From assembly GCA_003535775.1 (NCBI GenBank), contig DPYO01000003.1, positions 1-16,576 on the forward strand: 16,576 bases of DNA. Direction: 5' to 3'. The notes beneath the pieces were generated by a model. It was not told the origin of the DNA. It searched no databases and was given only the letters and a program-made list of their open reading frames with translations. Origin of the DNA: Fidelibacterota bacterium (lineage in GTDB: Bacteria > Fidelibacterota > Marinisomatia > Marinisomatales > UBA8229). This document shows, in pieces, positions 1-7,010 of the stretch. Positions within the stretch are counted from its first letter, which is position 1. The number at the start of each line of letters is the position of its first letter. Both the position numbers and the translations under genes were made by a program.

Positions 1-166
1 TTGGGTTGGCATATTGTTTTCCAGTTATACAGAAAATCCGGAAAAGTGGAAGGATTCTAACCTTTTATTACAAATCTCTAATTATTCAGCCCAGACAATC
101 TTCCGACTGAGTTTCTTCTTAAGTCATTTATCCAATATTATTTCCATCATTTTCAATAAGTTAATA
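1..166. other. 5' region upstream of the M1 peptidase gene
   Basis: This stretch is open in the frame of the downstream gene back to a TTG at 14. The encoded residues (rich in S, N, I, F) do not resemble a leader, and a typical signal peptide begins at the ATG at 167, so I read it as 5' non-coding. I see no strong sigma-70 promoter and no clear Shine-Dalgarno sequence just before 167. The end of an upstream gene outside the window cannot be excluded. Confidence 0.4.
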
Positions 167-3160
167 ATGAAAAGTACTTTTCTCCTTTTAATAAATATAT
201 CACTCCTTTTTGGAGAAAAAGATTATTTCCAGCAGCATGTAGCATATACTATAGAAGTAACGCTTGATGACTCTGCGCATACCTTGCACGCTAATGAAAA
301 AATAATTTATACAAACAATTCTCCTGATACACTTCAATTTATCTGGTTTCACCTTTGGCCAAATGCTTATAAAAATACTGAAACAGCATTTGCGAAACAG
401 AATGAACGATTTCTTTCTACGCGTTTTCTTTTTTCTGATGAAGAGGACCGGGGGTATATCGATAGTCTGGATTTTGCAGTTGATGGAGTAGATGCAAAAT
501 GGGACTACCATTCTGAATGGATTGATGTGGCAAAAGTTGAACTTCCGGTTAAGTTAGCACCGGGAGGACAGACGGTAATAGAAACACCGTTTTTTGTAAA
601 ATTACCGGAAGTATTTTCCCGGTTAGGGCATACCGGAAAACATTACGAGATAACTCAATGGTATCCAAAACCGGCAGTCTATGATCATCTCGGCTGGCAT
701 CCTATGCCCTATTTGAATATGGGAGAATTCTACAGCGAATTTGGTAGTTTTGATGTAAAAATTACTCTTCCTGAAAACTACCGTATTATGGCAACTGGAG
801 ATTTGATTGATGGTGAGGAAGAGTACGCCTGGCTGGATTCCCTGGCTACCGAAGGAGATTCCCTGTATTCTCTTGATAAAAAAGCATTTAAAAAAGCAAT
901 TCGCGAATTACAGAGGGGGAAAAAGAAAAAGGGAAAGTTTGTAAGGAATTTCATTGGTCATTTCAAAAAAGATGAGGGTGATAATGAGGAGGAGATAAAA
1001 TCTTCATCCGTTATGAAAACACTTCACTTTCATCAGGAGAATGTTCATGATTTTGCCTGGTTTGCAGATCCTAAGTGGATTGTGAGAAAAGGCACTCTTT
1101 ATCTAGCAGATTCCACCCGTGAAGTCACACTCTGGAGCATGTATTATCCCAAGAATGCTAAACTGTGGGAAAACTCCATTGAGTATCTCCATGATGCCGG
1201 GTACTGGTATAGCAAATTCAGCGGTGATTATCCCTACAACCATCTCACAGCGGTGGATGGGGATCTTAGTGCCGGTGGAGGTATGGAATACCCCAATATT
1301 ACTGTTATATCAAAGAGGGATTCAAAGCATCTATTGGAAATGGTCATTATGCATGAGGTTGGTCATAACTGGTTTTATGGCATATTGGGCAGTAATGAAC
1401 GGGATCATGCTTGGATGGATGAGGGGCTGAACGAATTTTGTAATATCCGCTATTGGGATAAAAAATACGGGGATAATAACAGGCGTTATGTGATAAATGA
1501 ATTTACACAGGAGAAACTGGGACCATTCAGCATCGGGCATAATATGAGATTCGGCTTCATGGATTATATGGGCTATACATCCTTGGTGAAAATGGGCGAT
1601 GAGGAGCCTTTGGAAACTTCTTCTAATGACTTTAAAATTCGATCAAACTACTGGCTAAGTTATTCCAAGTCAATGGTATACTCTTGGCATTTGCTCCATT
1701 ATCTGGGTGAAGAGACCATAGATAAAATCATGCACAATTATTATGAGGATTGGAAATTTAAACACCCCTACCCTCAAGATTATTTTTCATATTTTGGTAA
1801 GTATAGCGATAAGGACCTGGACTGGTACACCCACGATGTCTTCTACAACACAGGCACGGTTGATTATGCAGCTTCAATTATAAATAATGACGCTGTATTT
1901 ATTAACTACGGTTCGCTTACAGTTCCCTTTGAAGCTGCCTTTTATGATGAAAAAAGAAATGAGATATCCCGACAATGGTTTGAAAATGTAGAGCGGGTGA
2001 AGTCGGTGCCATTACCGGAAGGAACCAAATCAATTATTATTGATCCGGAGGGAACACTTCCTGATGTGAATCGTCCAAATAATGCCACCTATAAACCTCT
2101 AAAGTTTACCTGGATATTTGATGAGCCTCAACATTATAAACGGGAAATATTCTGGATGCCCTGGCTGTTCAGCTGGAACCAGTTTAATGGCTGGACACCC
2201 GGCCTGAATTTCTATCATGGTTATGTACCTGGCTATAACTATGGTATAGGTATACAGCCCATGTGGGATATTAAGCATGAACAGCTCATTGGTTCTGTAA
2301 AATATAAGCGTACTCTTTATAATTTTTTGAATTTTAATACCAGCACATTTAACATTGATATTGCTCGGAATTCCGGCCGGTCGGGTGCCCATATGGCATT
2401 TGAAGGCAAAAGGAAAGAACATTTAAAACGTTATCCTGTATGGACAAGCATTGCTACAATAGATTACCATAACATTGAAGAAAAATCTGTTGATTCAAGC
2501 TATTATGATAAATGGTCAATAGCAGTAGGCTTTGCGGAGCTGAAGTTTCATAACCGACCGAATCCATACCTGGCTTATCATTTTCGTACAGGCATAAAAA
2601 CCAGTATTGTGGGCAGTCAATTTATGCGCTTCAATATCCAAACCAACATCAATTACAGATTTACTAAAGAGATTAAGACAAAGCTTCGTATATGGATTGG
2701 TGGATTTATTGTTGATAATGATATTCCTAAACAGTATCAAACTTATCTCAGTGGTAATATTGATCCAGATTTCCGCAATAATTTCATCTATAATCGTACA
2801 AGTGATATAAATGATATTTCCATCGGTACTCGCCAGTATGATATTGGAGGGCCTTCTATACATGGTTTGATATTAGAAGATGATAAAATGAAGGGAGTCG
2901 AAGACTGGGTTATTTCTGCCAATTTTGATATTACAGTGCCGAAATTTCCTGGAAAGCCTTTTATAGATCTGGCTGTGGTTGAAGGTGGGGATTCCTATAT
3001 TGATTTTGGTATCAGAAAATCGTTCGGTCCTCTGGAAATTATTTTGCCTCTTTATCAGAGTTGGGATGAAAATGGTTTTGTTACTGATACTGACTGGCTC
3101 TTGAAGCGTATGCGCATTTCATTGCGTTTGTCCGATTTTAATATCCAGAATTTGTTCTAA
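167..3160 (+). CDS. Secreted M1-family zinc metallopeptidase with a C-terminal beta-rich (barrel-like) domain
   Basis: This is a gluzincin aminopeptidase-type protein of 997 residues, predicted to hydrolyse peptides outside the inner membrane. The frame is open back to a TTG at 14, but the ATG at 167 is chosen because it begins a short positively charged, hydrophobic signal peptide (MKSTFLLLINISLLFG). Seen in the sequence: an N-terminal beta domain; the substrate-binding motif GGGMEYP at about residues 370-376 (a variant of GAMEN); the zinc site HEVGH at 396-400 with the third ligand Glu419 eighteen residues after the second His; and a Tyr near 499 that fits the M1 transition-state tyrosine. 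A lysine/glutamate-rich insert lies at about 235-282, within the N-terminal part. After about residue 660 the protein becomes rich in alternating aromatic/polar strands and ends in Phe, which suggests an outer-membrane barrel or beta-sheet tail. The peptidase call is firm. The barrel, substrate and localisation are inferred. Confidence 0.88.
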   Translation: MKSTFLLLINISLLFGEKDYFQQHVAYTIEVTLDDSAHTLHANEKIIYTNNSPDTLQFIWFHLWPNAYKNTETAFAKQNERFLSTRFLFSDEEDRGYIDSLDFAVDGVDAKWDYHSEWIDVAKVELPVKLAPGGQTVIETPFFVKLPEVFSRLGHTGKHYEITQWYPKPAVYDHLGWHPMPYLNMGEFYSEFGSFDVKITLPENYRIMATGDLIDGEEEYAWLDSLATEGDSLYSLDKKAFKKAIRELQRGKKKKGKFVRNFIGHFKKDEGDNEEEIKSSSVMKTLHFHQENVHDFAWFADPKWIVRKGTLYLADSTREVTLWSMYYPKNAKLWENSIEYLHDAGYWYSKFSGDYPYNHLTAVDGDLSAGGGMEYPNITVISKRDSKHLLEMVIMHEVGHNWFYGILGSNERDHAWMDEGLNEFCNIRYWDKKYGDNNRRYVINEFTQEKLGPFSIGHNMRFGFMDYMGYTSLVKMGDEEPLETSSNDFKIRSNYWLSYSKSMVYSWHLLHYLGEETIDKIMHNYYEDWKFKHPYPQDYFSYFGKYSDKDLDWYTHDVFYNTGTVDYAASIINNDAVFINYGSLTVPFEAAFYDEKRNEISRQWFENVERVKSVPLPEGTKSIIIDPEGTLPDVNRPNNATYKPLKFTWIFDEPQHYKREIFWMPWLFSWNQFNGWTPGLNFYHGYVPGYNYGIGIQPMWDIKHEQLIGSVKYKRTLYNFLNFNTSTFNIDIARNSGRSGAHMAFEGKRKEHLKRYPVWTSIATIDYHNIEEKSVDSSYYDKWSIAVGFAELKFHNRPNPYLAYHFRTGIKTSIVGSQFMRFNIQTNINYRFTKEIKTKLRIWIGGFIVDNDIPKQYQTYLSGNIDPDFRNNFIYNRTSDINDISIGTRQYDIGGPSIHGLILEDDKMKGVEDWVISANFDITVPKFPGKPFIDLAVVEGGDSYIDFGIRKSFGPLEIILPLYQSWDENGFVTDTDWLLKRMRISLRLSDFNIQNLF

Positions 3161-3265
3161 CATCTCTTTTAGACATGAAAAAAAATTAGTTAGAACATGG
3201 GCTTTAAATAATATGTAAATTTCCCCACGGGTTTCAACGTTATTATATAGGGGTTAGTATTAAAT

Positions 3266-3697
3266 ATGGCAAAATGGGACAAAGATTCCTTTCTGAGTGA
3301 TCTGCAAAAAAATTGTAATCGTGAAGTCGTAAAAATTGGTCGTCAGATCATTGATTTTTCCGAGAAACAATCCTCAGATCTGAGTTGGGGCAGAGGCAGT
3401 GATCATGGTACCATGACTTTTCGGTGTTCTTCAGATATCGGGGATGTACCAATATTTCATCTCTTATCAGATGGAAGGATAAACCTGCAGATTAATTTTC
3501 TTAGGGGAAAAGATCTGCCTAAGATGGTTCTTCGGGATATGATTGTGAAACTGGAATCTAATTTTCTTAAGGAATATGATCCGGAAATGTATCCGACTGA
3601 TACATTCGTACCCATGGAAGAGTTATTTCATACTAAATCTCAGGTAGAGAAGTTTTTAAAAACAATTGAAGGATGTGTATATCGTTTGAAACAATGA
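3266..3697 (+). CDS. Conserved-looking small protein of unknown function
   Basis: The 143-residue product is soluble-looking, with no signal peptide or membrane segment. An N-terminal amphipathic helix (residues about 5-35) is followed by a SWGRGSDHG stretch (40-48), then alternating strands, then a charged helical C-terminus. A short Trp-Gly-x-Gly turn followed by beta strands is seen in several uncharacterised bacterial families, but I cannot assign this one. The ATG at 3266 is preceded by TAGGGG at 3248-3253, a purine-rich but rather distant ribosome binding site. The gene stands alone: 105 bases separate it from the M1 gene and a terminator follows it. Its real-gene status rests on length, ordinary composition and that terminator. 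Confidence 0.7.
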   Translation: MAKWDKDSFLSDLQKNCNREVVKIGRQIIDFSEKQSSDLSWGRGSDHGTMTFRCSSDIGDVPIFHLLSDGRINLQINFLRGKDLPKMVLRDMIVKLESNFLKEYDPEMYPTDTFVPMEELFHTKSQVEKFLKTIEGCVYRLKQ

Positions 3698-3723
3698 TAG
3701 TGTCATTATGTAATTAAGCCTAT

Positions 3724-3755
3724 TGCCCTGTCTTTTTCCAGCAGGGCATTTTATT
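3724..3755 (+). terminator. Rho-independent terminator after the 143-residue gene
   Basis: A 7-bp stem TGCCCTG (3724-3730) pairs with CAGGGCA (3742-3748) across an 11-base loop, and is followed directly by a T-rich run (TTTTATTT). It lies 27 bases after the stop at 3697 and separates this gene from the folate operon. Confidence 0.8.
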
Positions 3756-3792
3756 TATCTGTATGTATAGATCACAATTTCACTTCCTTTGC

Positions 3793-3822
3793 TTGACTCC
3801 ACTCAAATACCCTCGGTAAATT
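3793..3822 (+). promoter_or_regulatory. Candidate promoter of the folB operon
   Basis: TTGACT at 3793-3798 matches the -35 consensus at five of six positions. TAAATT at 3817-3822 is a four-of-six -10 match after an 18-base spacer. Transcription would start near 3829, almost at the folB ATG (3831), where no Shine-Dalgarno sequence is visible. Its position just after a terminator supports a promoter here. The exact boxes are a guess based on the E. coli consensus. Confidence 0.35.
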
Positions 3823-3830
3823 CCTTGACA

Positions 3831-4199
3831 ATGGATGTGATTCGCTTAAAGAATATGGTCTTTTACGGTTATCATGGAGTTTCGGAATCGGAAAAGTCAC
3901 TTGGGGGTAAGTTTGAGGTTGATCTGGATTTATACTGTCCGTTAAAAAAATCCGGTGAATCTGACAAACTTAGAGATACAATTGATTATGAAGCTATTTA
4001 TCAGACGGTGAGATCCTGCACGACTAGTCATAAATATTACTTAATCGAAGCCCTTGGAGAGACAATTGCCCAATCGGTTCTGGAGCAGTACAAAGTAGAT
4101 CACCTGAGAGTGCGTGTGCGTAAACCTCATGCAGCGGTGAAAGGAGTTCTTGATTCTGTGGAAGTCGAATTGGAGAGATCTCTGGAGGATTATGTCTGA
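3831..4199 (+). CDS. folB: Dihydroneopterin aldolase FolB
   Basis: FolB converts 7,8-dihydroneopterin to 6-hydroxymethyl-7,8-dihydropterin and glycolaldehyde in cytosolic folate synthesis. The 122-residue length is typical of the family. Visible signatures are FYGYHG at 11-16 with the conserved Glu21 just after it, IDYEAIY at 51-57 holding the active-site Tyr53, the substrate-binding IEALGE at 72-77, and RKPHA at 97-101 holding the catalytic Lys98. A TTG at 3789 would add 14 residues, but the ATG at 3831 puts the first strand (MDVIRLKNMVFYGYHG) where the family starts. It heads the folate operon and its last 8 bases overlap folK, which supplies the next pathway step. Confidence 0.95.
   Translation: MDVIRLKNMVFYGYHGVSESEKSLGGKFEVDLDLYCPLKKSGESDKLRDTIDYEAIYQTVRSCTTSHKYYLIEALGETIAQSVLEQYKVDHLRVRVRKPHAAVKGVLDSVEVELERSLEDYV
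4184..4189 (+). promoter_or_regulatory. Ribosome binding site of folK inside folB
   Basis: GGAGGA lies within the last codons of folB, two bases before the folK ATG at 4192. It is the strongest Shine-Dalgarno match in the operon. It fixes the folK start at 4192 rather than at the ATG at 4150, which would give a 14-residue extension read out of frame from folB. Confidence 0.65.
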
Positions 4200-4698
4200 A
4201 ACAGTCTACTTGTCCCTCGGTTCAAATTTGGGAGATCGAGAAGCAAATTTAGCCGGTGCAATTACAGTACTGGGAACATATTCTGAAATCCAGGATGTCC
4301 AAAGCGCATCATTTTATGAAACAAAACCCCTTTACAACCTAGACCAGCCGGATTTTCTAAATACGGTAGTAAAATGTCACACAGGATTTAATCCTTTTAA
4401 AATGCTGGATGCGGTGATCAACATCGAAATCCTTCTTGGAAGATCAAAAAAACATGAAAAAAATCAACCCAGAATAATTGATATTGATATATTATGCCAT
4501 GGTGATGCAATCATTGAGACCGAGGAATTAACCATACCTCATCCGGGAATACTTACCCGACTTTTTGTTCTCGTTCCTTTTACCGAATTAGACCCTGATT
4601 ATATCCTTCCACTCTGGGGGAAAAGCATATCAGAAATGTTGATTTATTGTCCTGATCAATCGGTTATCAATAAACATCTCATTCAAACGAGCGCATGA
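4192..4698 (+). CDS. folK: 6-hydroxymethyl-7,8-dihydropterin pyrophosphokinase FolK
   Basis: FolK transfers pyrophosphate from ATP to 6-hydroxymethyl-dihydropterin, the step after FolB. The protein is 168 residues. Family signatures are SLGSNLGDREANL at 8-20, the pterin-binding FYETKPLYN at 41-49, QPDFLN at 52-57, and the ATP/Mg site running from GR at 83-84 to PRIIDIDIL at 93-101, with Asp97 and Asp99 as the expected metal ligands. IPHPG at 115-119 is also typical. It overlaps folB by 8 bases. Its TGA stop is shared with the start of the nucleoside kinase in an ATGA overlap, so the three are probably translated in a coupled way. FolP and the other folate genes are not in the window. Confidence 0.95.
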   Translation: MSETVYLSLGSNLGDREANLAGAITVLGTYSEIQDVQSASFYETKPLYNLDQPDFLNTVVKCHTGFNPFKMLDAVINIEILLGRSKKHEKNQPRIIDIDILCHGDAIIETEELTIPHPGILTRLFVLVPFTELDPDYILPLWGKSISEMLIYCPDQSVINKHLIQTSA

Positions 4699-5336
4699 GA
4701 AATTTATACTATGTTGCAATCGAAGGTCCAATTGGTGTAGGCAAGACCAGCCTGGCTAATTTATTAGCAGAAAAGTTGGGTGCTCGAAAGGTTTTGGAAG
4801 ATTTCGAAGATAATCCATTTCTTGCTGATTTTTATGAAGAACCTGAGCGTTTTGCATTTCAAACCCAATTATTTTTTCTTTTACAGAGGTATCAACAGCA
4901 GCAGGAATTGCGACAAGTTGATATTTTTCATAATCTACTCATAACGGATTATATGTTTATTAAAGACAGATTATTTGCTTCTTTGAATTTAAACGAGAAG
5001 GAGATGAATCTTTATGATACAATTGCGAACCTTCTCGAGAAAAATGTCATTAATCCGGATATGGTGATTTATTTGCAGGCAGATACAGATACATTGGTGA
5101 AAAATATTAATAAAAGGCAGAGAACCTTTGAAGTAAATATATCCTACGAATACATAGATGGATTGAACGAAGTGTATAATGAATATTTTTTCAGGTATCA
5201 GGATACACCCCTAGTGATCATCAATACAAACAACATTGATTTTGTGAACAATTCCAAGGATCTTGAAGAGGTAATTCAGTGCATACGAGAACCGATCTCT
5301 GGAACAAAATTTTTTAATCCTACAACGGAATTATAG
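4695..5336 (+). CDS. Deoxynucleoside kinase (deoxyadenosine/deoxyguanosine kinase family)
   Basis: The 213-residue cytosolic enzyme should phosphorylate deoxynucleosides at the 5' position in the salvage pathway. Residues 5-18 form a beta strand and P-loop (GPIGVGKT at 11-18). Glu35 in LEDF and the FAFQTQLFFLLQRYQQ helix at about 53-68 are typical of the dGK/dAK/TK2 family. A conserved Asp-Arg follows in IKDRLFA, and a lid region with basic residues sits at KRQRTFE. The length fits the small bacterial members. Its ATG overlaps the folK stop as ATGA. I recall FolK and this kinase occurring adjacent or fused in Bacteroidetes/Chlorobi relatives, which the arrangement fits. Which base it prefers cannot be read from the sequence. 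Confidence 0.88.
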   Translation: MRNLYYVAIEGPIGVGKTSLANLLAEKLGARKVLEDFEDNPFLADFYEEPERFAFQTQLFFLLQRYQQQQELRQVDIFHNLLITDYMFIKDRLFASLNLNEKEMNLYDTIANLLEKNVINPDMVIYLQADTDTLVKNINKRQRTFEVNISYEYIDGLNEVYNEYFFRYQDTPLVIINTNNIDFVNNSKDLEEVIQCIREPISGTKFFNPTTEL

Positions 5337-5370
5337 ATTTCATTTTTTATAGTATAGAGCCAGGGTTTCT

Positions 5371-5547
5371 ATGTTTTTTAAATATATTCTATTAGCAGCC
5401 ATTATCTATTTAGGGGTTAAAATGTTCCAATTTGTTAAACAATTCCGTATTATGACGGGAGACAAAAAGAAAAACAAGCCAACTGAAGAAAAGGATTATT
5501 CCAAGTTGGAGATACGAGATGCGGAGTTCAGGGACTTGGATGAGTGA
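5371..5547 (+). CDS. 58-residue single-pass membrane protein, unknown function
   Basis: This is a small gene in the 220-base space between the kinase and doxX. It begins at ATG 5371 and ends at TGA 5545-5547. Residues 4-24 are a hydrophobic segment (YILLAAIIYLGVKMF is its core), followed by a basic stretch KQFR...DKKKNK and an acidic tail ending in IRDAEFRDLDE. The positive residues after the helix predict the tail to be cytosolic. Small proteins with an N-terminal helix and an acidic D-A-E-F/Y tail are common but unnamed in FCB genomes (recollection, not checked). It is in line with the operon, 34 bases after the kinase and 9 bases before doxX. The start has no strong ribosome site (CAGGG at 5361-5365). 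It may be a small membrane partner of a neighbour. Confidence 0.62.
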   Translation: MFFKYILLAAIIYLGVKMFQFVKQFRIMTGDKKKNKPTEEKDYSKLEIRDAEFRDLDE

Positions 5548-5556
5548 AGAGTTGAT

Positions 5557-5991
5557 ATGTTAAAAATAAAACCATGGCTAACAACCTCTTATAGCTCACA
5601 TCAATTTTGGTATGCAATTTTGAGGATTACCGTAGGGCTTTGTATTGCATTTGGGCATGGACTTGGAAAAATTGCAGGTGGCTCCGAAAAATGGATGGTG
5701 ATTGGTTCTCTGGGATTAAAAAGTATCGGAGTGGAATCTTTCCATACTTTTTTCGGATTCATGGCATCTTTTTCTGAATTTGTTGGTGGAATCTTATTGG
5801 CAATTGGATTTTTGGTAAGGCCATCAGCAATCCTTCTGACAATTACCATGGCATTTGCAGTATTGTTCCATTTTAAGTCGGGAGAATTCGGGGAGTTTGC
5901 TGCAATTTATGGAATACTTTTCCTTTATTTTGGATTGACTGGGCCCGGAAGATTCAGTGTTGATGCGAAATTATTTGGTTGGAAAAAATGA
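5557..5991 (+). CDS. DoxX-family integral membrane protein
   Basis: The 144-residue protein has four hydrophobic segments at about 17-35, 64-87, 90-106 and 111-128, which is the DoxX/DoxD fold. The first segment ends in the family-like GLCIAFGHGLGKI, and the second carries FSEFVGGILLAIGF, where the Glu and Gly-Gly are typical. DoxX-like proteins are linked to respiratory or thiol redox functions in several organisms (DoxD in archaeal thiosulfate:quinone oxidoreductase, mycobacterial DoxX in a membrane oxidoreductase complex), but most are uncharacterised and the role here is unknown. The TGA stop overlaps the start of the dehydrogenase as ATGA, so the two are likely made together. Confidence 0.85.
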   Translation: MLKIKPWLTTSYSSHQFWYAILRITVGLCIAFGHGLGKIAGGSEKWMVIGSLGLKSIGVESFHTFFGFMASFSEFVGGILLAIGFLVRPSAILLTITMAFAVLFHFKSGEFGEFAAIYGILFLYFGLTGPGRFSVDAKLFGWKK

Positions 5992-7010
5992 AAGCGGTTC
6001 GAATCCATGAACACGGGAATGTTGATGTCCTGAAGTGGGAAGAGGTTTCAATTCCAAGCATATCGGAAAACCAGGTTCTTGTTGAGATAAAAGCTGCCGC
6101 TATGAATCATCTCGATCTCTGGGTTCGAAAAGGTATACCAGGAGTTCCACTCCCTTGTATTCTCGGTAGTGATGGTTCTGGAACTGTTAAAGAGATAGGG
6201 AGTAAAGTAACATCTTTTAAGACAGGAGATGAGGTCCTGATTCAACCTCTGACTTACTGTAGGGAGTGTCGGTTCTGCGAGTATGGGCAGGAAAATTATT
6301 GCGAGTCTTGGGGGATTTATGGTGAGAATCAGAATGGAACTCAATGCGAATTTATGGCAGTGGATGAAGATCATCTTCGTTCAAAACCAGACCATCTGAG
6401 TTTTGAGGAAGCTGCTGGATTTCCATTAGTTGCTCAAACTGCTTATACTATGCTGGTCAGACGGGCCAAGATTAAACAGGGTGAAACAGTGTTCATCTGG
6501 GGGGCAGGATCGGGAGTGGGCAGCATCGCTATTCAGATTGCAAAGGAGAAGGGATGCCTGGTGATTGCTACTGGTGGGTCAGAGGAAAAACTGAATTTGG
6601 CACAGGAATTAGGTGCAGATAAAGTATTGAATTACAAGCTTGTGGATGTAATAGAAGAAGTGAATCGATTTACTGATGGCGGCGGTGTAGATGTCATCTT
6701 CGAACACGTTGGAGCAAAGACCTGGAACACCAGCCTGAAAATATTGGGGAAGGGAGGTCGCCTTGTAACCTGTGGTGCAACAACAGGTGCACATGTGGAA
6801 ATTGATATAAGGTACTTGTTTTACAAACAGCAGTCTATTATGGGTTCTACAATGGGAGATGTGGCTGCCTTTGATGAAGTAATACAATTGCTGGAAGAAA
6901 AAAAAATTCGGCCTGTAATTGACAAAGTTTTTCCAATGAAAAATATACGCGATGCACATGTTTATTTAGAAGAAAGTCATCAAGCAGGAAAGGTTATTAT
7001 AGTTCCTTGA
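5988..7010 (+). CDS. Medium-chain dehydrogenase/reductase (zinc-type ADH superfamily) with structural zinc only
   Basis: The 340-residue NAD(P)H-dependent oxidoreductase has the two MDR domains: an N-terminal GroES-like fold (1 to about 125) and a Rossmann domain with GAGSGVG at 172-178. The structural zinc loop is complete: Cys91, Cys94, Cys97 and Cys105. The catalytic zinc ligands are not there. The usual Cys position reads NHLDLW (40-45), GHE is replaced by GSD (60-62), and the third ligand region reads FPLVAQTAY with no Cys. This is the pattern of quinone-reductase-like members rather than true alcohol dehydrogenases. The ATG at 5988 is preferred over an in-frame TTG at 5979, since MKAVRIHEHG is the usual family start and makes an ATGA overlap with doxX. 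Its own stop overlaps the ferredoxin start. Confidence 0.9.
   Translation: MKAVRIHEHGNVDVLKWEEVSIPSISENQVLVEIKAAAMNHLDLWVRKGIPGVPLPCILGSDGSGTVKEIGSKVTSFKTGDEVLIQPLTYCRECRFCEYGQENYCESWGIYGENQNGTQCEFMAVDEDHLRSKPDHLSFEEAAGFPLVAQTAYTMLVRRAKIKQGETVFIWGAGSGVGSIAIQIAKEKGCLVIATGGSEEKLNLAQELGADKVLNYKLVDVIEEVNRFTDGGGVDVIFEHVGAKTWNTSLKILGKGGRLVTCGATTGAHVEIDIRYLFYKQQSIMGSTMGDVAAFDEVIQLLEEKKIRPVIDKVFPMKNIRDAHVYLEESHQAGKVIIVP

Noticed and set aside
14..166. N-terminal extension of the M1 peptidase from a TTG at 14
   Set aside because: The extension has no signal or domain character, whereas the ATG at 167 begins a typical signal peptide. I treat it as an open stretch upstream of the gene.
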